A DNA stretch of 64,000 nucleotides from NCBI RefSeq assembly GCF_002531935.1, contig NZ_NWSV01000029.1, forward strand, positions 1 to 64,000, in the 5' to 3' direction. This DNA is from Rhizobium chutanense (GTDB taxonomy: Bacteria > Pseudomonadota > Alphaproteobacteria > Rhizobiales > Rhizobiaceae). The stretch's first letter is position 1. The number at the start of each line of letters is the position of its first letter. The notes under the pieces are model-generated. The model ran no database searches and was not told where the DNA came from. It saw only the letters and a program-made list of their open reading frames with translations. Of this stretch, positions 25,522-33,861 are shown one piece after another. The translations under genes were made by a program, and so were the position numbers.

Positions 25522-27024
25522 CTAGAGCGTTGCGCCCAGATGCCAGGGCACGAATTCGTTATCGCCGTAGCCGAAGAGTTCGCTCTTGGTCTTCTTGCCC
25601 GAGGCCGTGTCGACGATCAGCTCGAAGATCTCGCGGCCCTTGCCGCTGATCGTCGCGTCACCCGTGGCGATCGTGCCGCAATCGATGTCCATATCCTCTT
25701 CCATCGAGGCATAGAGCGCCGAATTGCTGGAAAGCTTGAGCGACGGCGCCGGCCGGCATCCGAAACAGCTGCCGCGGCCCGTGGTAAAGGCGATCATGTT
25801 GGCGCCGCCGGCCACCTGGCCGGTCGCCGAGACCGGGTCGTAGCCGGGCGTGTCCATGAAGACGAGGCCGGGGGCGGTGACGCGCTCGGCATAACCATAG
25901 ACCGCCGTCAGCGGCGAGCGCCCGCCCTTGGCAACCGCGCCGAGCGACTTTTCCAGGATGGTGGTGAGCCCGCCGCGCTTGTTGCCGGGCGACGGGTTGT
26001 TGTCGAGCGAGGCGCCGTGCAGGGCGACATAGTCTTCCCACCAGGCGATTTTCTCGTCGAGCTTTTTTGCCACCTCGTCGCTGACGGCGCGGCTGCGCAG
26101 CAGATGTTCGGCGCCGTAAATCTCAGAGGTCTCCGACAGGATCGCCGTGCCGCCGGCCGCTGCCAGGAGATCGGCGGCGACGCCGAGCGCCGGATTGGCG
26201 GTGATGCCGGAAAAGCCGTCCGAGCCGCCGCATTGCAGGCCGATGATGATCTCGCCGACCGAGATCGGCACGCGCTTTTCCTTGCCGACATCGGCGGCGA
26301 TTTCACGCAGCATGCCCATGGCGCGCTCGACCGCACGGCGCGAACCGCCGGCATCCTGAATGTTGAAATGCCGCTTGGAAGCGCCGGCACCGCTCTGGCC
26401 GTAGAGCGTCAGCTGATTGACCTCGCAGCCCAAGCCGATCATCAGCACGCCGCCGAAATTCACGTGCCTCGTGTAGCCGGCCAGAGTCCGGTGCAGCACA
26501 TTCATGCCGTCACCGGTCGAGCTCATGCCGCAGCCCTGGTCGTGCACGATCGGCACGAAACCGTCGATGCCCTCGTAATGCGGCAGGATCGTCCGGTTCG
26601 CCTCGTCGGCGATCGCCCGGCAGACCGTGGTGGAACAGTTCACGCTGGCGATGATGCCGATATAGTTGCGCGTCGCCGCCCGCCCGTCGGCGCGGCGATA
26701 GCCCATGAAGGTACGGGCCTTGTCTTCGGCCGTCGCCGTTTCCGGCGCCGAATTGGCGGTCGCGGCCAGCCGGTCGTTTTCGAAATGCAGGTTGTGGCTG
26801 TGCACATGGTCGCCGGCCTTGACCTCGGCCGTGGTGCGGCCGATCGCCTGGCCGTATTTAACGACGGGGGATCCAAGCGGAATATCGGCAATTGCCACCT
26901 TGTGGCCGGGGTCGATCTTTTGGCGGGCCTCGATGCCGGCAACCATCGAACCCGGCGCGATTGAGCCCGTTGCGACCGCGACATTGTCGCCGGCCGACAG
27001 GATGATCCAAGGCAGTTTGTCCAA
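25522..27024 (-). CDS. UxaA-family sugar acid dehydratase
   Basis: 500 residues, full-length UxaA/GarD family. An N-terminal SAF domain (about residues 5-95) is joined to the large catalytic domain with DGFVPIVHDQGCGMS, MIGLGCEVNQ and IGLQCGGSDGFSGITANPA motifs, where Cys residues bind the iron of the hydro-lyase. Altronate and galactarate dehydratases belong here; Campylobacter fucose loci also carry split homologues, so L-fuconate dehydratase is the likely role. Start is TTG at 27024 with GGGAGA upstream; the ATG further up at 27117 lies within a hairpin repeat. First gene of the catabolic transcript. Confidence 0.85.
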   Translation of the reverse strand: MDKLPWIILSAGDNVAVATGSIAPGSMVAGIEARQKIDPGHKVAIADIPLGSPVVKYGQAIGRTTAEVKAGDHVHSHNLHFENDRLAATANSAPETATAEDKARTFMGYRRADGRAATRNYIGIIASVNCSTTVCRAIADEANRTILPHYEGIDGFVPIVHDQGCGMSSTGDGMNVLHRTLAGYTRHVNFGGVLMIGLGCEVNQLTLYGQSGAGASKRHFNIQDAGGSRRAVERAMGMLREIAADVGKEKRVPISVGEIIIGLQCGGSDGFSGITANPALGVAADLLAAAGGTAILSETSEIYGAEHLLRSRAVSDEVAKKLDEKIAWWEDYVALHGASLDNNPSPGNKRGGLTTILEKSLGAVAKGGRSPLTAVYGYAERVTAPGLVFMDTPGYDPVSATGQVAGGANMIAFTTGRGSCFGCRPAPSLKLSSNSALYASMEEDMDIDCGTIATGDATISGKGREIFELIVDTASGKKTKSELFGYGDNEFVPWHLGATL

Positions 27025-27038
27025 GTCTCTTCTCCCTG

Positions 27039-27086
27039 GAGCATGATGCCGAAAAACCTCAGCGGTTTTCGGGCGGCATCCTGCTC
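27039..27086. repeat. GAGCATGATGCCGAAAA hairpin repeat
   Basis: Inverted repeat with left arm GAGCATGATGCCGAAAA and right arm TTTTCGGGCGGCATCCTGCTC, imperfect by two bases. Sequences of this form are widely scattered in Rhizobium and Agrobacterium genomes, from memory. It sits in the leader of the UxaA-like gene, between the operator and the TTG start, so it would be transcribed. Confidence 0.7.
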
Positions 27087-27140
27087 TAACTGTTGAACTC
27101 AGAAACGCTCGCTGCATCGGCGAATGCGCATTGATTTTGT

Positions 27141-27165
27141 TTTTTATCTACAATAAACATTTTCA
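27141..27165. promoter_or_regulatory. GntR operator candidate in the uxaA/gntR divergent region
   Basis: TTTTTATC then ACAATAAACATTTTCA, matching 21 of 25 positions with the site at 23864-23888. It lies between the leftward catabolic genes and the rightward GntR regulator, placed to control both. Its symmetry is weaker than that of the other copy. Confidence 0.62.
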
Positions 27166-27311
27166 AGTCAACGGGAATATTGATCCTGTGGACGAGGGAG
27201 GCAATGGGCCGCAGGCGACCGGAAATAAGCTAAAGGTCGTTTGAACAAGCCCCGGCCGGTTTGCCCTGCTTTAGAGCGGGCGACGGGCACGAGGGCGGAA
27301 AGCGGGGTCTG

Positions 27312-28211
27312 ATGGCAAGGCAGAATACGGTCTTCAAGGAAGCCTATAACAGGTATGCCGCGGCGCTCCGCACGGATACCGCACTGCCTTCGGAGCCGGA
27401 GATCGCCGCCCAGCTCGGCGTCAGCCGCTCGACGGCGCGCGCCATCCTGACGCGGCTCAGCGACGAAGGCATCATCCGCTGGAACAAGCGCCAGAAGATC
27501 GTGCTGCGCCAACCCACAGACCGCGACCTCTTTCCCTCCGAAGAGACCGACTCCCTGCACGACATCATCGAGCGCAGCTTCATGCAGCGCATCCTCGCCG
27601 ACGATGCCGCCCCCGGCATGCAGATCAACGAGCTGGAGCTTGCCCGCGAGATCGGCACCGGCACGACGAGCGTGCGCGAATTCCTGATCCGCTTCTCCCG
27701 CTTCGGCCTCATCGAGAAACGGCCGAACAGCCATTGGACGCTCAAAGGCTTTACCCGCGAATTCGCCCTCGAACTGGCCGATGTGCGCGAGATGTTCGAG
27801 CTGCATTCGGCCGCCGAATTCGGCCGGCTTCCCCGAGGCCATCAGGCCTGGACCGATCTTGCCGCCATCCGCGACGACCATCATGCCATGCTTGCCGACA
27901 TCAACCAGCGCTTCCGGGATTTTTCCGTCCTCGACGAACGCTTCCATTTGCTGATCCACCGCGCCTCGAAAAACCGCTTCATCGCCGATTTCTACGACGC
28001 CATCGCCATCGTCTTCCACTATCACTACCAGTGGAACAAGACCGCCGCCCGCGAGCGCAACGAGCGCGCCATCCACGAACATCTGGATTATATCGCCGCC
28101 TTGGAATCCGGCGACCAGGCCGCGATCGAAAAAGCCTGCCGCGCGCACCTGCACTCCGCCCGCCAGACCCTGCTGCAATCCTTGCCGCAGATGGCGACGG
28201 AGACTGCGTGA
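27312..28211 (+). CDS. GntR/FadR-type regulator with two HTH domains
   Basis: 299 residues. Two winged HTHs are seen before the FCD ligand domain: residues about 8-65 (LPSEPEIAAQLGVSRSTARAILTRLSDEGIIRW) and about 90-150 (INELELAREIGTGTTSVREFLIRFSRFGLIEKR). The FCD region (about 155-285) has the His and Asp metal-ligand pattern (EMFELHSA, HHAMLADINQRF, DERFHLLIH, HEHLDYI). It is divergent from the sugar operon, so probably its repressor, with sites at 27141 and 23864. ATG at 27312 has a weak ribosome site; a longer frame to 27261 is possible. Confidence 0.85.
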   Translation: MARQNTVFKEAYNRYAAALRTDTALPSEPEIAAQLGVSRSTARAILTRLSDEGIIRWNKRQKIVLRQPTDRDLFPSEETDSLHDIIERSFMQRILADDAAPGMQINELELAREIGTGTTSVREFLIRFSRFGLIEKRPNSHWTLKGFTREFALELADVREMFELHSAAEFGRLPRGHQAWTDLAAIRDDHHAMLADINQRFRDFSVLDERFHLLIHRASKNRFIADFYDAIAIVFHYHYQWNKTAARERNERAIHEHLDYIAALESGDQAAIEKACRAHLHSARQTLLQSLPQMATETA

Positions 28212-28243
28212 GGTTGGGTGGGACGTCTCGGTTCACCGTCCAA

Positions 28244-28374
28244 AACCCCTCCCCACAAGGGGGAGGGACTAACCCGGAGCGCCCGCCTCGTCCCACTCGA
28301 AACGCCGCAGATATGGAAAACGGGTGCGGCAGGTTAAGCCCCTCCCCCTTGTGGGGAGGGGTTGGGGAGGGGTC
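28244..28374. repeat. Paired CCCCTCCCC-type repeat element (family B)
   Basis: Second example of the two-arm element: ACCCCTCCCCACAAGGGGGA at the left and its reverse complement extended by GGTTGGGGAGGGG at the right, with about 70 bp between. The interior shares short blocks (GCAGAT/GCAGAA, GGCAGGTTA/GCCAGGTTA) with the copy at 9434-9591. It fills the gap between gntR and the ABC exporter. Confidence 0.75.
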
Positions 28375-28443
28375 TTGGACGGCACAAACAGGACAGCCTA
28401 AGATCCTATGAAACCTTCTGATCCCTAAGCCGTTATCGTGCCT

Positions 28444-30450
28444 ATGGCCGACGCTAAATTCAATCCGGACTCGGTCGACGGCACCGAACCGCACGGTGCC
28501 GGGAACTCGCCCCAGGAGACGGCATCGACGGTGGAGGTCGTGCCGCCGCCGGATGTTATCGAACCCGATCCGGAACTGACGCCCGAGGAGGCCGAGCAGG
28601 CGCGCAAGAAATATCTGCTCAAGCGGTTCTGGATCAGCGCACGCCGTTTCTGGGGTCGCGGCGGCGATAAGCTCGCCTGGCCGTGCTCGATCGGGCTGCT
28701 GGCCCTGATCGGCATCAATGTCGGCTTCCAATATGGGATCAATCGCTGGAACCGGGCGATTTTCGACGCCATCGAGCGACACGATGCCGGCACCGTCTAT
28801 TTCCTCAGCGCCGTCTTCCTGCCGCTGGTGCTCGGAACCGTCGCCGTTGTCACCACGCAGGTCGCCCTTCGCATGATGATCCAGCGCCGCTGGCGGTCCT
28901 GGCTGACGACGGCGGTGATCGCGCGCTGGCTGGCAAACGGCCGTTACTATCAGCTGAACCTCATCGGCGGCGACCACAAGAACCCCGAAGCGCGCATTTC
29001 CGAGGATTTGCGGATTGCCACCGAAGCCCCGGTCGATTTCATCGCCGGTGTCATATCGGCCTTTCTCTCCGCCTCGACCTTTATCGTCGTGCTCTGGACG
29101 ATTGGCGGCGCCCTCACTTTGCCGATCGCCGGGTTTACCGTCACCATTCCCGGTTTTCTCGTCGTCACCGCGGTCCTCTACGCCGCGATCACCTCCAGTT
29201 CGATGGCGGTCATCGGCCGGCATTTCGTCCAGGTCTCCGAGACCAAAAATCAGACGGAAGCCGAATTTCGCTATACGCTGACGCATGTGCGGGAAAACGG
29301 CGAAAGCATCGCCTTGCTCGGCGGTGAAGAGGAGGAGCGCAACGATCTCCACAAGACCTTCGCCAAAGTGCTCGCTCAATGGGCGCTGCTCGCCCGCCAG
29401 CACATGCGCACGACGCTGATGTCGCATGGATCGATGCTGATTGCGCCTGTCGTGCCGGTGCTGCTGTGCGCTCCGAAATTTCTCGAAGGCAGCATGAGCC
29501 TCGGACAGGTCATGCAGGCGGCCTCCGCTTTCGCCATCGTTCAGGGTGCGTTCGGATGGCTGGTCGACAACTATCCCCGTCTTGCCGATTGGAACGCCTG
29601 CGCACGGCGCGTCGCTTCGCTGATGATGTCGCTCGACGGGCTCGAGCGGGCCGAACAGAGCGACGCTCTCGGCCGCATCAAGCATGGTGACACTGAAGGC
29701 GAGGCGATGCTCAGCCTGAACGATCTCTCCGTGTCGCTCGACGATGGCACTGCCGTGGTCAAGGAAACCCGGGTCGCGATCGAACCCGGCGAGCGGGTGC
29801 TGGTGGCAGGCGAATCCGGTTCGGGCAAGAGCACGCTGGTGCGGGCGATTGCCGGCCTCTGGCCGTGGGGCGAGGGCAGCGTCGATTTCCACCCCGACAG
29901 GCGATTGTTCATGTTGCCGCAGCGGCCCTACATCCCCTCCGGAACGCTGCGCCGTGCGGTCGCCTATCCCGGCGCGGCCGATCGCTGGCCGGCGGATCAG
30001 ATCAAGGCGGCCCTCGACAAGGTGGGACTGGAATACCTGAAAGACAGGATCGAGGAAGAGGCGCCGTGGGACCAGACCTTGTCGGGCGGCGAAAAACAGC
30101 GGCTCGCCTTTGCGCGTCTCTTGCTGCACACGCCCGATATCATCGTGCTGGACGAAGCGACGTCGGCGCTCGATGAGAAGAGCCAGGACCGGATGATGCA
30201 GATGGTGATCCACGAATTGCCCGAGGTCACCATCATCAGCGTCGCCCATCGCGCCGAGCTGGAAGCCTTCCATAGCCGCAAGATCACGCTGGAGCGCCGC
30301 CGGGGCGGCGCAAAGCTTGTCAGCGATATCGATCTCGTCCCGCGCAAGAGAAAAGGCAACCTGCTGTCACGCGTCTTGGAGAACCGCCGTTCCCTGCCGA
30401 AGGGCAGCACCAGCTCGAATAAAGCGGCCCAGCCCCGGAAAGAAAATTGA
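28444..30450 (+). CDS. ABC transporter, ABCD/SbmA-like membrane-ATPase fusion
   Basis: 668 residues. Six-helix ABC_membrane_2 domain (about residues 75-400) fused to an ATPase (about 420-620), the layout of peroxisomal ABCD and bacterial YddA/ExsE/SbmA-BacA relatives. The EEA-like motif NPEARISEDLR is at about 183-193. Walker A GESGSGKST, signature LSGGEKQRLAFARLLL and Walker B IIVLDEATSALDE are intact. The N-terminal 65 residues are acidic and proline-rich, the C-terminus basic. ATG at 28444 or GTG two codons earlier; neither has a clear ribosome site. Substrate unknown; relatives move acyl-CoAs, vitamins or peptides. Confidence 0.87.
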   Translation: MADAKFNPDSVDGTEPHGAGNSPQETASTVEVVPPPDVIEPDPELTPEEAEQARKKYLLKRFWISARRFWGRGGDKLAWPCSIGLLALIGINVGFQYGINRWNRAIFDAIERHDAGTVYFLSAVFLPLVLGTVAVVTTQVALRMMIQRRWRSWLTTAVIARWLANGRYYQLNLIGGDHKNPEARISEDLRIATEAPVDFIAGVISAFLSASTFIVVLWTIGGALTLPIAGFTVTIPGFLVVTAVLYAAITSSSMAVIGRHFVQVSETKNQTEAEFRYTLTHVRENGESIALLGGEEEERNDLHKTFAKVLAQWALLARQHMRTTLMSHGSMLIAPVVPVLLCAPKFLEGSMSLGQVMQAASAFAIVQGAFGWLVDNYPRLADWNACARRVASLMMSLDGLERAEQSDALGRIKHGDTEGEAMLSLNDLSVSLDDGTAVVKETRVAIEPGERVLVAGESGSGKSTLVRAIAGLWPWGEGSVDFHPDRRLFMLPQRPYIPSGTLRRAVAYPGAADRWPADQIKAALDKVGLEYLKDRIEEEAPWDQTLSGGEKQRLAFARLLLHTPDIIVLDEATSALDEKSQDRMMQMVIHELPEVTIISVAHRAELEAFHSRKITLERRRGGAKLVSDIDLVPRKRKGNLLSRVLENRRSLPKGSTSSNKAAQPRKEN

Positions 30451-30472
30451 GGTCCGCTTGGTGACGAGCGCA

Positions 30473-30688
30473 TCAATCGTGTGACGCAGCCTCTGTGCTG
30501 GCAATCCGATCCAGATTTTCGATCAGCCGCCTGAGTAGATCGGCAAGTTGCCCCGCTTCCGCATCCGTGAACCCGGTCAATGCCTCACGATTGCCCAGGA
30601 ACAAGGCCGCAATCGCCTCGGGCATACCGTCCCGCATACCTTCCGCATCGAAGGCGGTAAGGTCGTTCGCTTGGATATCCAGGATACC
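30473..30688 (-). pseudogene. MarR-family regulator remnant (C-terminal end only)
   Basis: The minus strand reads about 70 codons ending at a stop at 30473-30475: NDLTAFDAEGMRDGMPEAIAALFLGNREALTGFTDAEAGQLADLLRRLIENLDRIAS (two stretches given here only to show the dimerisation helices). The pattern of an acidic turn, then FTDAEAGQLADLLRRLIENLD, is the usual C-terminus of MarR proteins. No start codon or winged-HTH coding sequence precedes it, so this is a decayed fragment. Family call is by eye and moderate. Confidence 0.45.
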
Positions 30689-30816
30689 CCGTAAGCTTAC
30701 ACTGACTATGTCGGGGCAATTTCCTGGCGACAGCGCATAAGGCGAGCATTCTTGGTGGGAAGAAATTCAATATTATATTCAGAACATCGAGGTGTTTCAA
30801 AAGGTTGCTTTGCGCC

Positions 30817-31038
30817 GTGACGGAAGAAAAACAAACGCCGGTTCGCGGCTTGATTTCATTGGTCAAAATCGCGTGGACCGTTTCGGTTGTCATTGTGGCA
30901 GCAGCTGTGGGTGCCTGCATCGGCTGGCAAAATCACGGCTTGGCCGGAGCGTTGGCGCTTGGCTTTGTCGGCCTTGTCGCCGGAGGCTTCCTCAGCTCAC
31001 CGTCGTTTCTTTTGGAAATGCTGGTCGGGCTGATTTAG
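30817..31038 (+). CDS. Small membrane protein, unknown function
   Basis: 73 residues from GTG at 30817 (a TTG at 30805 is possible). A short charged head (TEEKQTPVRG) is followed by two hydrophobic segments at about residues 16-35 and 41-65, with a GxxxG-like glycine-rich second helix. It is not recognised. The hydrophobic pattern and the clean frame argue that it is real, but it lies between two gene remnants, so it may be a survivor of a larger locus. Confidence 0.5.
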   Translation: MTEEKQTPVRGLISLVKIAWTVSVVIVAAAVGACIGWQNHGLAGALALGFVGLVAGGFLSSPSFLLEMLVGLI

Positions 31039-31137
31039 ACTCCTTTCGACTTTGAGTTCCAGCCACTGCAGTTCTTCCGCTACGGTGGTTTTGCCGATGC
31101 CGGAAACGCCTTCGATTAGATAGTTTCTGACGCCCAT
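30997..31137 (-). pseudogene. Fragment of a P-loop kinase/ATPase gene
   Basis: From an ATG at 31137 the frame reads MGVRNYLIEGVSGIGKTTVAEELQ, a perfect N-terminus with Walker A (GVSGIGKTT) of a small nucleoside-kinase-like ATPase, then changes to unrelated residues and stops after 46 codons. Intact relatives are about 170-180 residues. The loss lies where the small membrane gene ends on the other strand. This looks like a truncated gene; the break point is about 31065. Confidence 0.6.
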
Positions 31138-31175
31138 TTTCGCTTTCGTATCCCTGATCGGCCCCGCCGAACCGC

Positions 31176-32666
31176 TCAATGCGAAGCCGCTTCGCTGGCC
31201 GCAGGCGCCTCTTCCCGCTTCCAGCCGTGGCCGACCGGGATCAGCCAGGTGGTGAAGAAGGTCAGCACCGCGACGACGACCACGCCCCAGAAGCTCCAGT
31301 GCAGTGCGGCATCGAAGACGGCGCGGATTGCCGGGTCGGCGGCGAGCGCCGAGAGCCCGGTCGGCTGGTTCAGCGCCTGATGCAGGCCTGCCGCCGCCTC
31401 ACCGCTCGCATAATGGTTGATGCCGGCGTTCAGGATCGCGCCGAGCACGGTGGCGCCGAGCGTATTGCCGAGGCTGCGGGCAAAGATGATCGAGGCCGTG
31501 GCGCTGCCGCGCATCGACCATTCGACGCTGTCCTGCACCAGCACGATGCTGGTGAGGCTGATCAGACCCATGCCGAAGCCCATGAAGAAGGAGCCGACGC
31601 CGGCAATAACCGGCGAGCTTTCCGGCGTCAGGAACAGCAGGAAGCAGGCGCCGAACGGAAACATCAGGCTGCCGACGCGCAAGGTTCGGCGAATGCCGAA
31701 AGCCTTGTAGAAGCGGCTGGAGAGCATCACCGCCAAGGGCCAGCCGACGACCAGCATGGTCAGCGTGAAGCCGGCAACGATCGGCGAGCGGCCGAGCACG
31801 CCCTGCACATAGATCGGCAGGATGGTGGAAAGCCCGATCAGCGCCATGCCGGCGAGCAGCGTTGCCGCATTGCTGGTGGCAATCAGCCTTCGGCTCCACA
31901 GCGGGATCGAAATGATCGGCTCCGGCGCCCGCTTTTCCTGGGCGAGGAAGAGGACGCCCGCGACCACGAAGACGGCAAACAGCGAGATCAGAATCCCCGC
32001 CCCGGCATCGGTTTCCGTCAGCATGACGAGCAGCGCCACGATCGAGATCGAAAACAGCACCGATCCGAGGTAATCGATCCTTGCCTGTTTGTGCGCCACA
32101 TCCTCCTTCAGGAAGACCATGAAGGCGATGATCGAGATGACGCCGATCGGCAGGTTGATCCAAAAAATCCAGGCCCAGGAGAAGGTGTCGACGATGATGC
32201 CGCCGGCGAGCGGCCCGACCACGGCCGATGTCGCCCAGACGGTCGCCATCGCGCCCTGCACGCGGCCGCGCTCCTCAAGCTTGAAGAGATCGCCGATGAT
32301 GGTCATCGTCACCGGCTGGATGGCGCCGGCCCCCAGCCCCTGCAGCAGCCGGAAGGCCACCAGCGACATCATCGACCAGGCAAAGCCGCAGAGCAAAGAG
32401 CCGGCAAGGAAGATCAGGATGCCGCCGATCAGCACCGGTTTGCGCCCGAAAATGTCGGAAAGCTTGCCGTAGATGACGGTGGTCGTCGACTGCGCCAGCA
32501 GGAAAGCCGAAAACACCCAGCTGTAATAGGAGAAGCCGCCGAGCTGCCCGACGATGCGCGGCATCGCGGTTGCCACGATCGTCGCCTCGATCGCCACCAT
32601 GAAGGTGGCGAGCATGATGGTGGCGACGACAGGCACGCGGTTGGAGCGATGCGCTGCATTCGACAT
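31176..32666 (-). CDS. MFS drug efflux transporter (DHA2/EmrB-QacA family)
   Basis: 496 residues with 14 predicted membrane helices, the DHA2 layout. Motif A GKLSDIFGRKP (about residues 66-76) and motif C-like AVVGPLAGGIIVD (about 151-163) are present. It exports small molecules using the proton gradient. The start ATG at 32666 is followed at once by the first helix. The tail is hydrophilic (GWKREEAPAASEAASH). No regulator or adaptor (EmrA) gene is adjacent. Substrate cannot be predicted. Confidence 0.9.
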   Translation of the reverse strand: MSNAAHRSNRVPVVATIMLATFMVAIEATIVATAMPRIVGQLGGFSYYSWVFSAFLLAQSTTTVIYGKLSDIFGRKPVLIGGILIFLAGSLLCGFAWSMMSLVAFRLLQGLGAGAIQPVTMTIIGDLFKLEERGRVQGAMATVWATSAVVGPLAGGIIVDTFSWAWIFWINLPIGVISIIAFMVFLKEDVAHKQARIDYLGSVLFSISIVALLVMLTETDAGAGILISLFAVFVVAGVLFLAQEKRAPEPIISIPLWSRRLIATSNAATLLAGMALIGLSTILPIYVQGVLGRSPIVAGFTLTMLVVGWPLAVMLSSRFYKAFGIRRTLRVGSLMFPFGACFLLFLTPESSPVIAGVGSFFMGFGMGLISLTSIVLVQDSVEWSMRGSATASIIFARSLGNTLGATVLGAILNAGINHYASGEAAAGLHQALNQPTGLSALAADPAIRAVFDAALHWSFWGVVVVAVLTFFTTWLIPVGHGWKREEAPAASEAASH

Positions 32667-32892
32667 GACGATCCTCTTCGGGTGCTCCGCAGACGCCGGA
32701 ATACGGCAGGCTGGCTGGGTGTGGGGCGATGGCCAAGTGCGGAGTGACGGGTCGTTTTACGTCCGCAAGCGCGAGTCGTAAAGCCGTTCCCCTGACGGCC
32801 GTTATTTTCGTCCGATGGGGGAGCGGCCGAAGCGAAGGCCCGGCGCCGCTTCGGTCGGAGCCCTCACGGTCAGAAAGTCAGACCATCCTTCC

Positions 32893-33234
32893 TCATTGCG
32901 GGCAGGCCTCACCGCCCGATCCGCTGCTATCGGCGGAACCGGCGGTGCAACTCGGCGTCGGCTGCAGATCCGGATTGACCCCGCCGGGATTGATCGTACT
33001 GCGGCCGCTATTGAGCTCGACCCCACCATTGCCGCTGGTGCTGCCGGTGGTGCCGGCAGAGCCGGTTCCAGTCGAACCGGTGCCGGCGGACCCACCGCCC
33101 GAACTCCCCGATCCCCCGATAACGGGCGCCACCGAAAGCCGCCCACTGGAATCCACCCCGCCTGCCGTCTGCGCCAGCGCCGGGCCGGCAAGACCGATGG
33201 AAAGCAGCGATATCGCGATGAATTTGCAGGACAT
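32893..33234 (-). CDS. Small secreted Gly/Ser-rich protein
   Basis: 113 residues. Signal peptide (MSCKFIAISLLSIGLAGPALA, cleaved before QTA), then a low-complexity region of about 50 residues rich in Gly, Ser and Thr (repeats of GSGSSGG and GTGSTGTG), ending with an asparagine/proline region and two cysteines (PSCTAG and GEACPQ) that could form a disulphide. ATG at 33234 has GGAG six bases upstream. No family recognised; probably periplasmic or extracellular. Confidence 0.65.
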   Translation of the reverse strand: MSCKFIAISLLSIGLAGPALAQTAGGVDSSGRLSVAPVIGGSGSSGGGSAGTGSTGTGSAGTTGSTSGNGGVELNSGRSTINPGGVNPDLQPTPSCTAGSADSSGSGGEACPQ

Positions 33235-33539
33235 AGTTTTCTCCATGCTTGTTGTCTCGAGCGGAGAACCCAAGCGGCGGCGCCATTGTTCCTGTCGCGG
33301 TTGCGGTTTTCACTGTGGTTTGATTGAGGGATAAACCTTTATGCGCAACTGCTGACGGCATGGCTCGACTTCATCGAAGCAGAACGCGCCGAGCAGATGT
33401 TCATAGCTTTAAAACGGGAGTAACGGCCTGGGCGGCGACCGGAGCTGTATCTCCATGACGGTGGGACAAGCGGGCTATCGAGGCTCGAAATTTGTTTAAA
33501 CCTCGGAGCGGCCTCAGCGTGCGAACCGGCCCGTACGTC
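33235..33539. other. Intergenic, no gene seen
   Basis: 305 bp between the secreted protein and the antitoxin. Open frames here are short and lack ribosome sites. A 33-codon stretch ending at a TAA at 33421-33423 on the plus strand reads like a protein tail (AWLDFIEAERAEQMF) but is too short to call. Confidence 0.4.
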
Positions 33540-33860
33540 CTAAGCAGATCGGCGCTCGTCCTCCCGCGCTGAAGCATCCACACGCGTCGCCGTCAGCTTA
33601 TATCCGAGAGCTGCGGCGACACCGATGAGCGTCGAGAGTTTCGGGTCGCCTTTTTCACTGAGAGATTTGTAGAGAGCCTCGCGGGTAACGCCGGCATCCC
33701 GGGCGACTTGTGACATGCCACGCGCTTTCGCAACAACGCCCAATGCGTGCGCAATATAACCGGCATCACCGCTTTCAAACGCATCTTCAATGAGATGGGT
33801 CTGAGATTCTTCGGTATCCAGAAACTCGGTTGCGTCAAATGGGATGATTTCGAGCGCCAT
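33540..33860 (-). CDS. Antitoxin, HigA-like (HI1420 family addiction module)
   Basis: 106 residues. The C-terminal two-thirds is an HTH domain of the XRE kind (about residues 38-95: GMSQVARDAGVTREALYKSLSEKGDPKLSTLIGVAAALGYKL), the usual DNA-binding antitoxin of the HI1420 family, which neutralises the toxin and represses the operon. ATG at 33860 with the ribosome site inside the toxin's end. It follows the toxin by one base, the toxin-first order typical of HigBA-like pairs. Confidence 0.85.
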   Translation of the reverse strand: MALEIIPFDATEFLDTEESQTHLIEDAFESGDAGYIAHALGVVAKARGMSQVARDAGVTREALYKSLSEKGDPKLSTLIGVAAALGYKLTATRVDASAREDERRSA

Positions 33861-33861
33861 C

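Noticed and set aside
27979..30273. 764-codon frame antisense to the ABC exporter
   Set aside because: His/Arg/Gln-rich shadow of a clear ABC transporter with intact motifs.
32827..32854. CCGAAGCG/CGCTTCGG stem near the secreted protein gene as a terminator
   Set aside because: No U-run follows on the relevant strand, and it lies 39 bp past the stop; not enough support.
33322..33423. Short tail-like frame NLYAQLLTAWLDFIEAERAEQ
   Set aside because: About 30 codons without start or homology by eye; not distinguishable from chance.
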